47,894 nucleotides of DNA from Mesorhizobium sp. M7A.F.Ca.US.008.03.1.1. GTDB taxonomy: Bacteria; Pseudomonadota; Alphaproteobacteria; Rhizobiales; Rhizobiaceae. Each line of letters starts with the position of its first letter. The stretch's first letter is position 1. Positions 23,668 through 32,340 of the stretch are shown here, piece after piece. The DNA lies in NCBI RefSeq assembly GCF_003997495.1, contig NZ_RZRU01000008.1, forward strand, positions 1 to 47,894, given 5' to 3'. A program made the translations under genes and the position numbers. The notes under the pieces are model-generated. The model was not told the origin of the DNA. It saw only the letters and a list, made by a program, of their open reading frames with translations, and did not search any database.

Positions 23668-24440
23668 GTTTAGAAGCGACGGAACTGGCGTGAGCAAAAT
23701 TGATGTCGGCGCCGAAGCAATGCGCGATGAAGAGGCGCAGGGACAACGCCGCTGATCTTCAGGCCGTGAGCCCAGCCTCACGCCTCAAACGTTGAAGCCG
23801 TTCGCCCGGCACTCGACGCCGTGCATGCTGCCCGTCGGAGGCGTGAGCCTTGACCGTGCCTTCATCTATCGTGACTGGGAAAGGTGCGATCATCACAGCC
23901 GGCGCCATATCCCTCCACACAGCTTGCGGCTTGCTCGGGACTGCGACTGATTCATGCCGATCGTCGGTGCATTGCGATGGCACTTGGTAGGAAGGGTCTG
24001 CCCGGATCACCGGCTCCAGATCGTGGGGGAAGTTCGGCGCATGGACGGGCAGTGCTTCGGCCGAATTTTTTCCCTTTTGAGTGATGGCCGGAAGCATTTC
24101 AGCGATCTCGATCAGGATATCTTTGACCAGATGTCTCATCTGTGCGCCCGCCCACTGCGGCCCATTGCTATGGCGATCAAACTTGTTGAAGTAACCAATG
24201 TTCCCGCTTGAAGCGAATGGCGGGGCTTTACAGCAAAGATCGGCGGAGCGGCTCATGTGATACTCCAGGCGGGGTCGCTTCGATCCTCTCGCCTGGCATG
24301 ACCGATGTCGGAAAGTCGAATTTAAACGTACTGTTCCCTGCCTTCGTCGGAGCGGTGGACGATCCGATGACGGCTTGTGGCTCGCCCGGACTTCTCGCGC
24401 AGCTTCTTCCCTGGCTGCTCTGCCCCCGGTGGTTCGCTCG
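23668..24440. other. Long region without a supported gene
   Basis: About 770 bases between ku's small neighbour and the glycosidase promoter. The two longest frames, minus 24256-23759 (165 codons) and plus 23954-24211 (85 codons), overlap each other and lack ribosome sites. Neither shows a family I know. It could hold decayed genes. Confidence 0.4.
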
Positions 24441-24465
24441 GGAACAAAGGCTCGACCATCCGGTT
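24441..24465 (+). promoter_or_regulatory. EcfG-type promoter upstream of the clan-A glycosidase
   Basis: GGAAC 24441-24445, 17 bases, GTT 24463-24465. The leader to the ATG at 24598 would be long, about 125 bases, so the link is less certain than for others. Confidence 0.45.
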
Positions 24466-24597
24466 TGGAACCATCCCGTTAAGCACAGGACGAATGTGCA
24501 GCCTGGCGGATGAGAGACGGCTGCCGGATTGCTATGGCTTTTCCCGATCTGCATTCGGCAGCCGAGATTGAGCCCAAATGCCCAAAGGAGACTTCGC

Positions 24598-25764
24598 ATG
24601 AGCGAAGCAGGACACAGCGAAGGCAATGAGGTGACTTCGAGTGCGGGCACGTCGCCGTTCGCCAGTTTTTTCATGGCTGGCTTCGAGTGCTCGTCGCACC
24701 GGCGCAAGGACGGCGTTCGCCTCGATCTTATCCGCGCGACGTCGCATTATTTGCATGCCCTGGGCGACTACCGCGGTTGCGCCGAACTCGGTCTTCGTAC
24801 CGTCCGCGACGGGTTGCGCTGGCACCTCATCGAAACCGCTCCTGGAACCTATGACTGGTCGAACTGGACGCCGATGGTCGAAGCAGCGCAATCGGCAGGT
24901 GTCCAAGTCATCTGGGACATCTTCCACTATGGATCTCCAGACCATGTTGATCAAGGATCGATGCATTTCATCGATGCCTATGCCTCGTTCGCTGCGGAAG
25001 CTGTGAGGGTTCATCGTACAATCGCCGGTACAGCGCCTCTGTTGTGTCCGATCAACGAAATTTCGTTTTTCGCCTGGGCTGTTGAGGTCGGCTATTTCCC
25101 GCGCGTCGGTCCGAAGAAGCGGGGATGGTTCAAGCGGCACCTCGTGAAAGCTGCAATAGCTGGCGTTCGCGCGATGCGGGAGGTCGATCCCGCTTGCAGA
25201 TTTGTCTGGGCCGAGCCGCTTATCCACATTGCTCCTCGCGACCGAACGCGGACTGAACGGCGCCGGGCCGAAAATGCCCGTCTTGGACAGTTCGAAGCTT
25301 ACGACATGCTGCTGGGCCGGGCAGAACCTGAGTTGGGGGGCAGCGAAGATGTTGTCGATGTCGTTGGCCTGAATTTTTACCCGCACAATCAATGGTACCT
25401 AAACGGGCCGACGATCCCGATGGGACATCACGAGTATCGTGCCCTGTCGGAGATGCTGATCGAGGTCGCGCGTCGCTACGGCAAGCCGATGTTCATCGCC
25501 GAGACCGGCTCCGAAGGATCGGGCGGGGCGGCTTGGCTCCATTATGTCTGCGACGAGGTGCGTGCCGCAATCGGTCTCGAAGCGCCGATCGAAGGTATTT
25601 GCCTATACCCGATAACCGCCTATCCGGGCTGGGACAATTCGCGGCATGCGGAGGTGGGATTGTTTTCGGTTGTTCAGGCGGACGGCAGCCGACACGTCCG
25701 CAAGCCCATCGCCGACGAATTAACCCGCCAGCAAGCTTTGTTCGCAGCGAACCCGACGCGTTAA
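24598..25764 (+). CDS. Glycoside hydrolase clan A, beta-glucosidase-like
   Basis: This 388-residue TIM-barrel protein has an acid/base Glu in the NEISFF motif after strand 4 and a nucleophile Glu in IAETGSEG at strand 7, as in clan-A glycosidases. It has no signal peptide, so the substrate is cytoplasmic or the protein is exported another way. AAAGGAG lies before the ATG at 24598. It converges with the mutase/glycosyltransferase pair. The exact family (GH1-like or other) and substrate cannot be set from the sequence alone. Confidence 0.75.
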   Translation: MSEAGHSEGNEVTSSAGTSPFASFFMAGFECSSHRRKDGVRLDLIRATSHYLHALGDYRGCAELGLRTVRDGLRWHLIETAPGTYDWSNWTPMVEAAQSAGVQVIWDIFHYGSPDHVDQGSMHFIDAYASFAAEAVRVHRTIAGTAPLLCPINEISFFAWAVEVGYFPRVGPKKRGWFKRHLVKAAIAGVRAMREVDPACRFVWAEPLIHIAPRDRTRTERRRAENARLGQFEAYDMLLGRAEPELGGSEDVVDVVGLNFYPHNQWYLNGPTIPMGHHEYRALSEMLIEVARRYGKPMFIAETGSEGSGGAAWLHYVCDEVRAAIGLEAPIEGICLYPITAYPGWDNSRHAEVGLFSVVQADGSRHVRKPIADELTRQQALFAANPTR

Positions 25765-25852
25765 ATACATGAGCGGCACGAGGGATTGCGCGAGCGCCTG
25801 TCGGCGCCGCGTTGCCACGCCCGATGCTCCCAAGTAGGTCCAGGTGGCGGAG

Positions 25853-26995
25853 CTACAGCACCCCTTCGGCCAACGACGCCTTCCCCGCGCTCGCCCATTC
25901 TGGGACGCTCTTTTGGATGCGGGCGAAGGTAGCCAGGGCCTGCCCGACCACCTGATCCATGTTGTAGTAGCGGTAGGTTGCCAGGCGACCGACAAACCAC
26001 ACGTCGGGACAGGTTGCGCCGAGCGCTTCGTAGCGCTTGTAGAGCTCTTCGTTTTCGGCCCGCGGCACCGGATAGTAGGGGTCCCCGATGTCGGTGGGAT
26101 ATTCGTAGGTCAGGCTGGTCCGCGCGTTCTGCTGGCCGGTCAGATGTTTGTACTCGGTGATGCGGGTGTAATCTTCCGTCTGGGGATAGTTGACGACGGC
26201 AACCGGCTGAAACTGCTCTTGGTCGAGGGTGACGTGCTCGAAACGGAGCGAGCGATAAGGAAGACGCCCTAGCTGCCAGCCGAAGTACTCGTCGATCGGG
26301 CCGGTATAGATCAGGCGGTTGAATGGTATCTCGTCACGAATTTCGCGGAAATCGGTCTGCAACATGACCTTGATGTTCGGATGATCGAGCATGCGTTCGA
26401 ACATCCTCGTGTACCCGCCGGCAGGCATCTTCTGAAAGCTGTCGCTGAAATAGCGGTCATCGCGGTTGGTCCTGGTCGGCACTCGTGCCGTCACCGATTT
26501 GCTCAGCTGGTTCGGATCGACGCCCCATTGCTTTCTGGTGTAGCCACGGAAGAATTTTTCGTAGAGTTCGCGTCCCACGGTGCTTACGACAACATCCTCG
26601 GCCGTTCGCACGTCCTCCACCGTCTCGCGCCGCGACGCGAAGAACTCCTCCAACTGTGCGGAATTCAGGTCGAGGCCATAAAGGCGATTTATCGTGTCGA
26701 GATTGATCGGGATAGGAAGCAGTTTCCCATCCACCGCCGCCAGCACCCTATGCTCGTACGTGCGCCATTCGGTGAACTGCGAGAGATAGTCCACGATCGA
26801 CTGGCTGTTGGTGTGAAAAATATGTGGCCCGTAACGGTGGATGAGGATGCCGGCTTCATTATAGCAATCATAGGCGTTGCCGCCGACATGGCTGCGGCGG
26901 TCGACCAGGAGAACACTTTCATTGCGCTGGGAGGCTATCCTTTCAGCAAGCACGCTGCCGGCAAATCCCGCGCCGACGATCAGCCAATCGAACAT
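25853..26995 (-). CDS. glf: UDP-galactopyranose mutase
   Basis: This 380-residue flavoenzyme interconverts UDP-galactopyranose and UDP-galactofuranose, the donor for galactofuranose-containing glycans. Evidence includes the N-terminal FAD loop VGAGFAGSVLAERIA, the HVGGNAYD segment, YGPHIFHTN, FFRGYTRKQWG and the C-terminal FVGRLATYRYYNMDQVVGQAL. Length is normal. The ATG follows AGGAG and lies two bases after the stop of the glycosyltransferase, so the two are coupled. Confidence 0.93.
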   Translation of the reverse strand: MFDWLIVGAGFAGSVLAERIASQRNESVLLVDRRSHVGGNAYDCYNEAGILIHRYGPHIFHTNSQSIVDYLSQFTEWRTYEHRVLAAVDGKLLPIPINLDTINRLYGLDLNSAQLEEFFASRRETVEDVRTAEDVVVSTVGRELYEKFFRGYTRKQWGVDPNQLSKSVTARVPTRTNRDDRYFSDSFQKMPAGGYTRMFERMLDHPNIKVMLQTDFREIRDEIPFNRLIYTGPIDEYFGWQLGRLPYRSLRFEHVTLDQEQFQPVAVVNYPQTEDYTRITEYKHLTGQQNARTSLTYEYPTDIGDPYYPVPRAENEELYKRYEALGATCPDVWFVGRLATYRYYNMDQVVGQALATFARIQKSVPEWASAGKASLAEGVL

Positions 26996-26997
26996 GG

Positions 26998-28170
26998 CTA
27001 TGCGCTCCTGCGGAGTGGAATGACCTTCTTGGCTTGATAGGCACGCTCGATGTGAGCGGTCATGGCACTCCATGTCTTTTCCCAAGACATGTCGGCAAGA
27101 TAGGCATCCACTTGCGGCAGGAACGTCTCACGAGGTCGCGATAGAATGGAGCGCAGCTTGGTTTCCAGATCGTCACTGTCGGCGATTTCCACTAGTCCAG
27201 CAGCGCCGTAGCTGCGCACAACGTCAACGACGGCCGTGGAGATCACCGGCAGGCCCGCCGCCAGAAACTCCGGCGTCTTGGTCGGACTGATGAAGCGGGT
27301 CGCTTCGTTGAGTGCAAACGGCATCCACCCGGCATCCCAATGACGCAGATAGTCGGGCAGGTCACAGTAGGCTTTTGAGCCCAACCAATGCAGGTTTTCG
27401 GCTGTAGGCAGGGTTGCAGGGTCGATTTTGACCACCGGGCCAAGCATCACGAATTGCACGTCCGGCATGGTCTCTGCCGCCTGCGCCACGAGTTCGACGT
27501 CCAGCCGCTCGTCGATAACGCCAAAATACCCGACCCTCGGATGCTGAATGCCGGCCTGGTCGGCTGGCTCCGTTCCTGAGCGTCTTGCGGTGTGAAAGTG
27601 CTTCACATCGATGCTGCTCGGGAAGGGGAAGATCGCGTGGTGCAGGTGACGCTTGGTCTCGAACAGGCTCAGGCCACCGGTGAAAACGAGATCGGCGCGG
27701 CGCAGCAGGGCCTTTTCCATCTGCCCCAACTCGGGCGGCGCATTCTTGAATGCGGAGAGTTCGTCCATGCAGTCGTAGACGCATATGTCTGGGTCAAGGA
27801 ATTCCGTGAAGCGGAGAGCCATCGGCGTGTAATACCAGGCGATCAGCCGGCTGTATGGCATAGAAGCTATGATCTGCTGAACAAATCTCCGCTGCACGGC
27901 ATCTGATTTCGCGGCTGACGCGCCGAGCGGCAGCACTGGTGTCAAGATTAGAATGTTTGGCGACGCCTCGCTCGTCCGCATCTGCGGCTGTGGCAGGTCT
28001 TCGAAAACAGGCTCTTCAAAGTAGACCACTCTCTGCTGCTTGGATGCGAGAGTGAGGATATGCTGCGGACGTTGATGAACGAAATTCCATCGCAAGTGGG
28101 AGAAGCAAACCAGTAGATTTTCCCTGCCAGCGTGTTTACTGGCGGATACCCTGCCCAAGGCTGCTTCCAT
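26998..28170 (-). CDS. Glycosyltransferase, GT-B type
   Basis: This 390-residue protein has a SHLRWNFVHQRPQHILT N-terminus and a C-terminal donor-binding region with SPTKTPEFLAAGLPVISTAVVDVV, typical of family 1/4-like GT-B transferases. With the mutase immediately downstream it may transfer galactofuranose or a related sugar (inference). No membrane segment. The start is the ATG at 28170, about 85 bases after an EcfG-type promoter start. Confidence 0.85.
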   Translation of the reverse strand: MEAALGRVSASKHAGRENLLVCFSHLRWNFVHQRPQHILTLASKQQRVVYFEEPVFEDLPQPQMRTSEASPNILILTPVLPLGASAAKSDAVQRRFVQQIIASMPYSRLIAWYYTPMALRFTEFLDPDICVYDCMDELSAFKNAPPELGQMEKALLRRADLVFTGGLSLFETKRHLHHAIFPFPSSIDVKHFHTARRSGTEPADQAGIQHPRVGYFGVIDERLDVELVAQAAETMPDVQFVMLGPVVKIDPATLPTAENLHWLGSKAYCDLPDYLRHWDAGWMPFALNEATRFISPTKTPEFLAAGLPVISTAVVDVVRSYGAAGLVEIADSDDLETKLRSILSRPRETFLPQVDAYLADMSWEKTWSAMTAHIERAYQAKKVIPLRRSA

Positions 28171-28262
28171 TGAGATGTTCCTTCCCGTAAGCTTTCGTTT
28201 ATGTTACGACTAACATTTGTTAATCGCGGATCGAGGAAAAATAGACTTCTGTGCCAGCTCCT

Positions 28263-28287
28263 AACTTTCCAGCACGTGAGTTGTTCC
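28263..28287 (-). promoter_or_regulatory. EcfG/RpoE2-type promoter of the glycosyltransferase/glf pair
   Basis: On the minus strand GGAAC (28287-28283), 17 bases, GTT (28265-28263). Expected start near 28256. The divergent propeller gene has its own candidate promoter at 28411. Confidence 0.6.
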
Positions 28288-28410
28288 AAGGTGAAGTGAA
28301 GAGCTCTCAGTCACCGTTCGGATGACGAATGCGGCGATATTTCCGCGGAGCTGAGAACGGCCACCACGCGTCGCCGGGCTTTGAAAGCGTGAGTGACGGA
28401 ATGTCGGTGG

Positions 28411-28435
28411 AGAACGGACCTGCCGTATTTGCGTT
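28411..28435 (+). promoter_or_regulatory. EcfG-like promoter, one mismatch in the -35
   Basis: AGAAC (28411-28415) replaces GGAAC; 16 bases then CGTT (28432-28435). Points to the gene at 28528. Confidence 0.38.
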
Positions 28436-28527
28436 GAAGTCGCTGGTTATAAAATTCGCAAAACATCACGTTGATTCGCCTGCATGACTGGCGATTCGGT
28501 TTGGCAGGGCAAGATTCCGGGGCTGAT

Positions 28528-29445
28528 ATGAAGATCGACTTTGCGACCAATGTTTTTCCGCTGTTTCATCCGCAAAGCGTGGATGATCTCAAAGACCCGT
28601 GCCCTGTCTTCGATGGCAGTCTGTGGCACGTCTTCGGCTCAAGTGGCACGGTGACCACCGAGACGTGGAGGATCCTTCATGCCACGGCGCCCGATCTCTA
28701 TGGACCGTGGACCGAGCATCCGCCGATCGAACTTCCTATCAACGGGAGTGGTGTTGCGGCTCCCGGTGTCATCCACGAAAGCGGCGTCTTTCATATGTTC
28801 ATCCAGACCGAGTTCATGAAGTCTGGCGGCCGGTGCGAGCATGCGGTTTCCAATGACGGGTTCCATTGGGTGGTTCTTAGCCCGGCAATCCTCGCCATCC
28901 CGGACACGGAGGAAGATGGCATTTACGATCCGCATCCCGCAGTCATTGGCGGCAAGCGCTACCTCGTCTATTCCGCCATGCCAAAATTCACCAGGGTACC
29001 ACAGCCCGACATCTACCTCGCACGGAGCCAATCCGACTCGTGGTTCGGTCCCTGGAAGCGGATCGGCAAGATCCTGGACCATAATGATGTTCCTCACCAC
29101 AATACGAGAGAGGATCCCGACTATGAATGGGGCATAGAAGGCGCACAGCTGGTCGAGTTGCCGGACGGTCGGGTGCTTCTCAATGCCACTTGTTTTCTGC
29201 CGAATGGGCTTCGGGGGAACCGGCAACGCGTGTTTTTCGCCATCGCCGATGACGTCGCTGGACCTTATGTGTCGATTGGACCGGTGCTGGAGCCAGGCCA
29301 GCCGGGAGAGAACGGCCACTCGACCGTGATGATCGAAGGGGGCCAACTTTCGCTGTTTTACCAAAGCCGGGTCGCCACGACCGATCATCGGTGGCGCTAT
29401 GGCCTGGCCAGATGCGACGTCGCCCTGTTTTCCAAGGTTGCATAA
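28528..29445 (+). CDS. Five-bladed beta-propeller glycosidase-like protein
   Basis: The 305-residue product shows repeated beta-sheet blades with DPCPVFDGSLWHVFGSS, APGVIHESGVFHMFIQ, DPHPAVIGGKRYLVYSA and GHSTVMIEGGQLSLFYQS. The Asp-Pro and Gly-His/Glu spacing resembles GH43/GH130-like propeller enzymes. There is no signal peptide. The frame opens with TTG at 28471, but the ATG at 28528 starts the first blade. It is divergent from the glycosyltransferase pair and probably acts on the same glycan. The catalytic triad cannot be assigned with certainty. Confidence 0.72.
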   Translation: MKIDFATNVFPLFHPQSVDDLKDPCPVFDGSLWHVFGSSGTVTTETWRILHATAPDLYGPWTEHPPIELPINGSGVAAPGVIHESGVFHMFIQTEFMKSGGRCEHAVSNDGFHWVVLSPAILAIPDTEEDGIYDPHPAVIGGKRYLVYSAMPKFTRVPQPDIYLARSQSDSWFGPWKRIGKILDHNDVPHHNTREDPDYEWGIEGAQLVELPDGRVLLNATCFLPNGLRGNRQRVFFAIADDVAGPYVSIGPVLEPGQPGENGHSTVMIEGGQLSLFYQSRVATTDHRWRYGLARCDVALFSKVA

Positions 29446-29880
29446 ATTGGGTGTTGCACGGACGGAACAATCCGTCGGAGCGCGTGCACACGACACCATG
29501 CACAAGCAGTCGCTCGCGGCGTTCGAAGACATGGGCGGACTGAATGTCTCTGCTCCTTCCCGCAGGAGAATGGGCATCGGCACGTATTCTATGCCTTCAT
29601 GCCTCGCTTCGTTAAATGTGTCGAACCAGCGCAGGGACTGCCGGGCACAATGGGGCGCCCAGAGCGAGCAGATGATCGACAGGCGGGCAGCCGAATAGAC
29701 AAAGGTCAGCCAAAGCCGAGGCAACCGGCGGCCTTCCGCTCGACCCTTGCGCACTCGGGAGCACAGGGTTTGTACTCGAGCCACTGAAGCTCCGCACGAG
29801 GGGCAGCTCAGCTCGTTCCTGATTGTTGCGTGCCTGACGAGTTCTCCGTTTCAGCCTGATCATAAATGCTTTCACCTAAG
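29446..29880. other. Intergenic region, no supported gene
   Basis: About 435 bases. A minus-strand frame runs from 29784 through the propeller gene, but most of it overlaps that gene and no ribosome site is present. No repeat or terminator is clear. Confidence 0.4.
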
Positions 29881-29905
29881 GGAACATCGCCGGTTCCTCG
29901 AAGTT
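29881..29905 (+). promoter_or_regulatory. EcfG/RpoE2-type promoter of the membrane-stress operon
   Basis: GGAAC 29881-29885, 17 bases, GTT 29903-29905. The ATG of the 24-residue peptide lies 23 bases further. Confidence 0.68.
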
Positions 29906-29928
29906 GGGAAGCCACGGAGGACGTGCAC

Positions 29929-30003
29929 ATGAACAGTGTCATCTATCTTATCGGCCTTATCGTTGTCGTGCTCGCGGTCCTCTCCTTCCTCGGTCTTCAC
30001 TAG
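29929..30003 (+). CDS. Membrane peptide, 24 residues
   Basis: The whole product is one hydrophobic helix, MNSVIYLIGLIVVVLAVLSF with GLH at the end. GGAGG lies eight bases before the ATG, and an EcfG-type promoter just upstream. Peptides of this type are frequent in rhizobia but mostly unannotated because of length. It lies seven bases before the next gene and is likely the first gene of the four-gene operon. Confidence 0.62.
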   Translation: MNSVIYLIGLIVVVLAVLSFLGLH

Positions 30004-30010
30004 GTGACCC

Positions 30011-30622
30011 ATGCAGCATGAGAACGATCAGGGCGGACCGCCCACCGATTTCGACAAGGCGAAAAGCGACGTTTCCGACAGGCTTCGCCAGGAGAATGAG
30101 CGTGCCAGCGAGTTGCTTCACGACGCGCGTGACACGGTGACCCGCAAGGCTGGCGACTATGCATCTGAAGCCACGCAGGTCATCTCCGACAAGGCGGAAG
30201 AAGCTCAGCGCGACATCGGATCAAGCCTGGCGGCGCTGGGCGGCGCACTGCGCGCGGCCAGCGACCACCTGGCCAACAACGAGGAAAGGAACGCATCGAA
30301 GTTCGCGTTGGATGCTGCCGGTGGGCTTGAGCGGCTTTCATCGTCCTTGAAACAAAAACCGTTCGGCGAGGTCCTTGAGGAGGTGCAGTCCTTTGGCCGA
30401 CAAAATCCCGGTGTCCTGCTTGCGGGATCCGTATTGGCCGGATTGGCTCTCGGGCGGTTCATCAAGGCTTCTCCGCCGGGCGATCCTGAATTTCAGGATG
30501 CTCCGGGAGACCTCAAATCACATACCGATCAGGCACAGGGTTGGTCCGCTGATCGTTCGCAGGATTCTGGCCTCGTCGGCGATGATGATGAGGCCACGCA
30601 GAGCGCGGAGCACGACAGATGA
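30011..30622 (+). CDS. Amphipathic stress protein, 203 residues, unknown
   Basis: The N-terminal half is a long charged amphipathic helix region (DFDKAKSDVSDRLRQENE, QVISDKAEEAQRDIG), like LEA- or apolipoprotein-like stress proteins. One hydrophobic segment (NPGVLLAGSVLAGLALGRFI, about 132-151) anchors it to the membrane, and the C-terminus is acidic. Similar proteins in rhizobia are called nutrient-deprivation-induced. The stop overlaps the next ATG (ATGA), so translation is coupled. Confidence 0.7.
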   Translation: MQHENDQGGPPTDFDKAKSDVSDRLRQENERASELLHDARDTVTRKAGDYASEATQVISDKAEEAQRDIGSSLAALGGALRAASDHLANNEERNASKFALDAAGGLERLSSSLKQKPFGEVLEEVQSFGRQNPGVLLAGSVLAGLALGRFIKASPPGDPEFQDAPGDLKSHTDQAQGWSADRSQDSGLVGDDDEATQSAEHDR

Positions 30623-31011
30623 ACACCCAGGACAATCCCAGCCTTCCCGGGCTGATCACCGACTTGGCCCAGAATGTCACAACTCTGGTGCAAACCGAGG
30701 CCAGGCTGTTTCGAGCCGAGCTCTCTGAAAAGCTTACCAAAGCCGGGGCAGGTGCCGCGGAAGTGCTGGGCGGCGCGATTTGCCTGCTCGCCGCGCTACT
30801 GGTGTTGCTTCAGGCACTCGTCATCGCACTGACGCGGGCAGGGCTCGGCGCGGGGTGGTCTTCCCTGTTGGTCGGTGTGGTCGTGGCGGTCCTCGGCGTT
30901 ATCCTGCTGCGGACCGGGATGGCCAGCATGGCGCCTTCCGAACTTACCCCCGACCGGACCCAGGAACAGCTCAAGCGCGACGCGAGCGTGATCAAGGAAC
31001 AAGTGAGATGA
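30619..31011 (+). CDS. Holin-like superfamily membrane protein (Phage_holin_3_6)
   Basis: The 130-residue protein has an N-terminal amphipathic helix (LITDLAQNVTTLVQTEARLFRAE), two transmembrane helices with a short loop (about 48-70 and 76-97), and a charged tail. This matches the 'putative holin superfamily' proteins that are chromosomal and not phage genes. In rhizobia they occur beside DUF3618 genes, as here. It overlaps both neighbours by four bases. Confidence 0.82.
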   Translation: MNTQDNPSLPGLITDLAQNVTTLVQTEARLFRAELSEKLTKAGAGAAEVLGGAICLLAALLVLLQALVIALTRAGLGAGWSSLLVGVVVAVLGVILLRTGMASMAPSELTPDRTQEQLKRDASVIKEQVR

Positions 31012-31847
31012 AAGAGAAATCTGCAGCCGAACTTGAACGCGAGGCCGAGGCAGCCCGCGCCAGGGTAATGGAGACCGCCGAATCCATTCGGGGCAAGATG
31101 ACGCTGGGACAATTGCTGGATGAGTTCACCGGGCTGTTCTCGGGAGGGGAGAGCTCGGCCATGCTCGCCAACCTCAGAACGCAGGTCCGAGACAATCCTT
31201 TGCCGGTCACCATGGTGGGCGCAGGTCTGGCTTGGCTGATGTTCGGCAGCGGTGCCGCAAACACCGCCCACGGATCGGCTGGCTACTCAATGCCTTCGGC
31301 GCCTGGACGACATGACGAAGGGGAGCGCGGCGGCTTCGGCGGCACGCTCTCCGACGCTGCGGACTCGCTCTCATCGAGCGCTACCAGCGTCGGCGATACG
31401 ATATCGAGCACCGCAAGAGCCGCTGCGGCGGGTCTGACGGGAAGCGCTGCCAATGCAAGCTCGATGACTGGTCACATGGCGGCGAAAGCCAGCCGCTCCG
31501 CGCAAGATCTGTTGGAGGACCAACCCTTGGCCGTAGCAGCCGTCGGTCTCGCCATCGGCGCCGCTATAGGTGCAATGCTGCCCCATACCGCAACGGAGGA
31601 TGAGCGGCTAGGCGCCTATGGCGACAAGCTTCGCGATACCGCCGAAACCGTGCTCGACAGGGGTCTCGATGAGGCCAAGCAGGTCGCCGCCGAAGCCTAT
31701 GAGACCATCAAGCAGGAAGCTGGCCGGCAACATATGGAAACAGACACGATCGCCGATCAGCTCGGCGAGATCGTGAAGTCCACAGCAGACAAGACCGAGC
31801 ATGCCGTGCGTGAACGGATTTCCGATCCGTCTCAGCATCAAACCTAG
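31008..31847 (+). CDS. DUF3618 domain protein, 279 residues
   Basis: The N-terminus AELEREAEAARARVMETAESIRGKMTLGQLLDE is the DUF3618 signature. Two short hydrophobic segments follow (about residues 65-85 and 170-190), separated by a Ser/Ala/Gly-rich linker, and the end is a charged helix (DRGLDEAKQVAAEAYETIKQE). It is probably membrane-associated. It starts inside the stop of the holin-like gene (ATGA). Its role is unknown; the operon and promoter suggest envelope protection under stress. Confidence 0.82.
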   Translation: MKEKSAAELEREAEAARARVMETAESIRGKMTLGQLLDEFTGLFSGGESSAMLANLRTQVRDNPLPVTMVGAGLAWLMFGSGAANTAHGSAGYSMPSAPGRHDEGERGGFGGTLSDAADSLSSSATSVGDTISSTARAAAAGLTGSAANASSMTGHMAAKASRSAQDLLEDQPLAVAAVGLAIGAAIGAMLPHTATEDERLGAYGDKLRDTAETVLDRGLDEAKQVAAEAYETIKQEAGRQHMETDTIADQLGEIVKSTADKTEHAVRERISDPSQHQT

Positions 31848-31923
31848 CTTGAGATGATCCTGGATCGACGATAGTCGTCTCTTACAGGGTTGGCGTTGTC
31901 CGTCAAACGGTGAACCGCTCAAA

Positions 31924-32340
31924 TCATTTCAGAGCGTAAAGGTAGGCCGCGATATCGCGCGCCTGCTGCTCCGTAATCCGGGTCGATGGCATGGCCGTGT
32001 GCGGATTGATTTCCCTTGCCGATCGTATCCAGCGGATCAGGTTCTCTGGATTGTTGGCCAGCCCGCCGCCGATAACGACGCGGTCAGCAAGAGTGGCATC
32101 CAGGCGAGGGCCGACCTGCCCTTGCGCGCCCGGCACGCCCGCAATCGTATGGCAGCCCGAACAGCCATTCGCCGTCATGATCGGCAAGGCCCTCACAGTG
32201 TCGCCGCCCGTGGCCGCCTCCGCCTCATGGCGGACGCGCGCGGCCCGATCGGACCACCACGTCATTCCGGCCACGGCCGCGACGAGCAGCACCAGCGCGG
32301 CGCTGACGGCGGCAAGCAGTTTAGACAAGCTCGTACGCAT
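31924..32340 (-). CDS. Membrane-anchored cytochrome c, 138 residues
   Basis: A short N-terminal anchor or signal (about 6-27) is followed by a class I cytochrome c domain with heme motif CSGCH and a distal Met in TAMPSTRI. It acts in the periplasm as an electron carrier. The ATG at 32340 lies 20 bases inside the end of ctaG, so it is the last gene of the dehydrogenase/oxidase operon. It may feed the caa3 oxidase together with the 37118 cytochrome. Confidence 0.85.
   Translation of the reverse strand: MRTSLSKLLAAVSAALVLLVAAVAGMTWWSDRAARVRHEAEAATGGDTVRALPIMTANGCSGCHTIAGVPGAQGQVGPRLDATLADRVVIGGGLANNPENLIRWIRSAREINPHTAMPSTRITEQQARDIAAYLYALK

Noticed and set aside
23759..24256. Minus-strand frame of 165 codons and an overlapping plus frame of 85 codons (23954-24211)
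   Set aside because: They overlap each other, have no ribosome site and no family pattern. A decayed gene is possible but not shown.
28639..29784. Minus-strand frame of 381 codons
   Set aside because: Most of it lies antisense to the beta-propeller gene, whose frame is clearly coding. The N-terminal part has no ribosome site or recognised motif.
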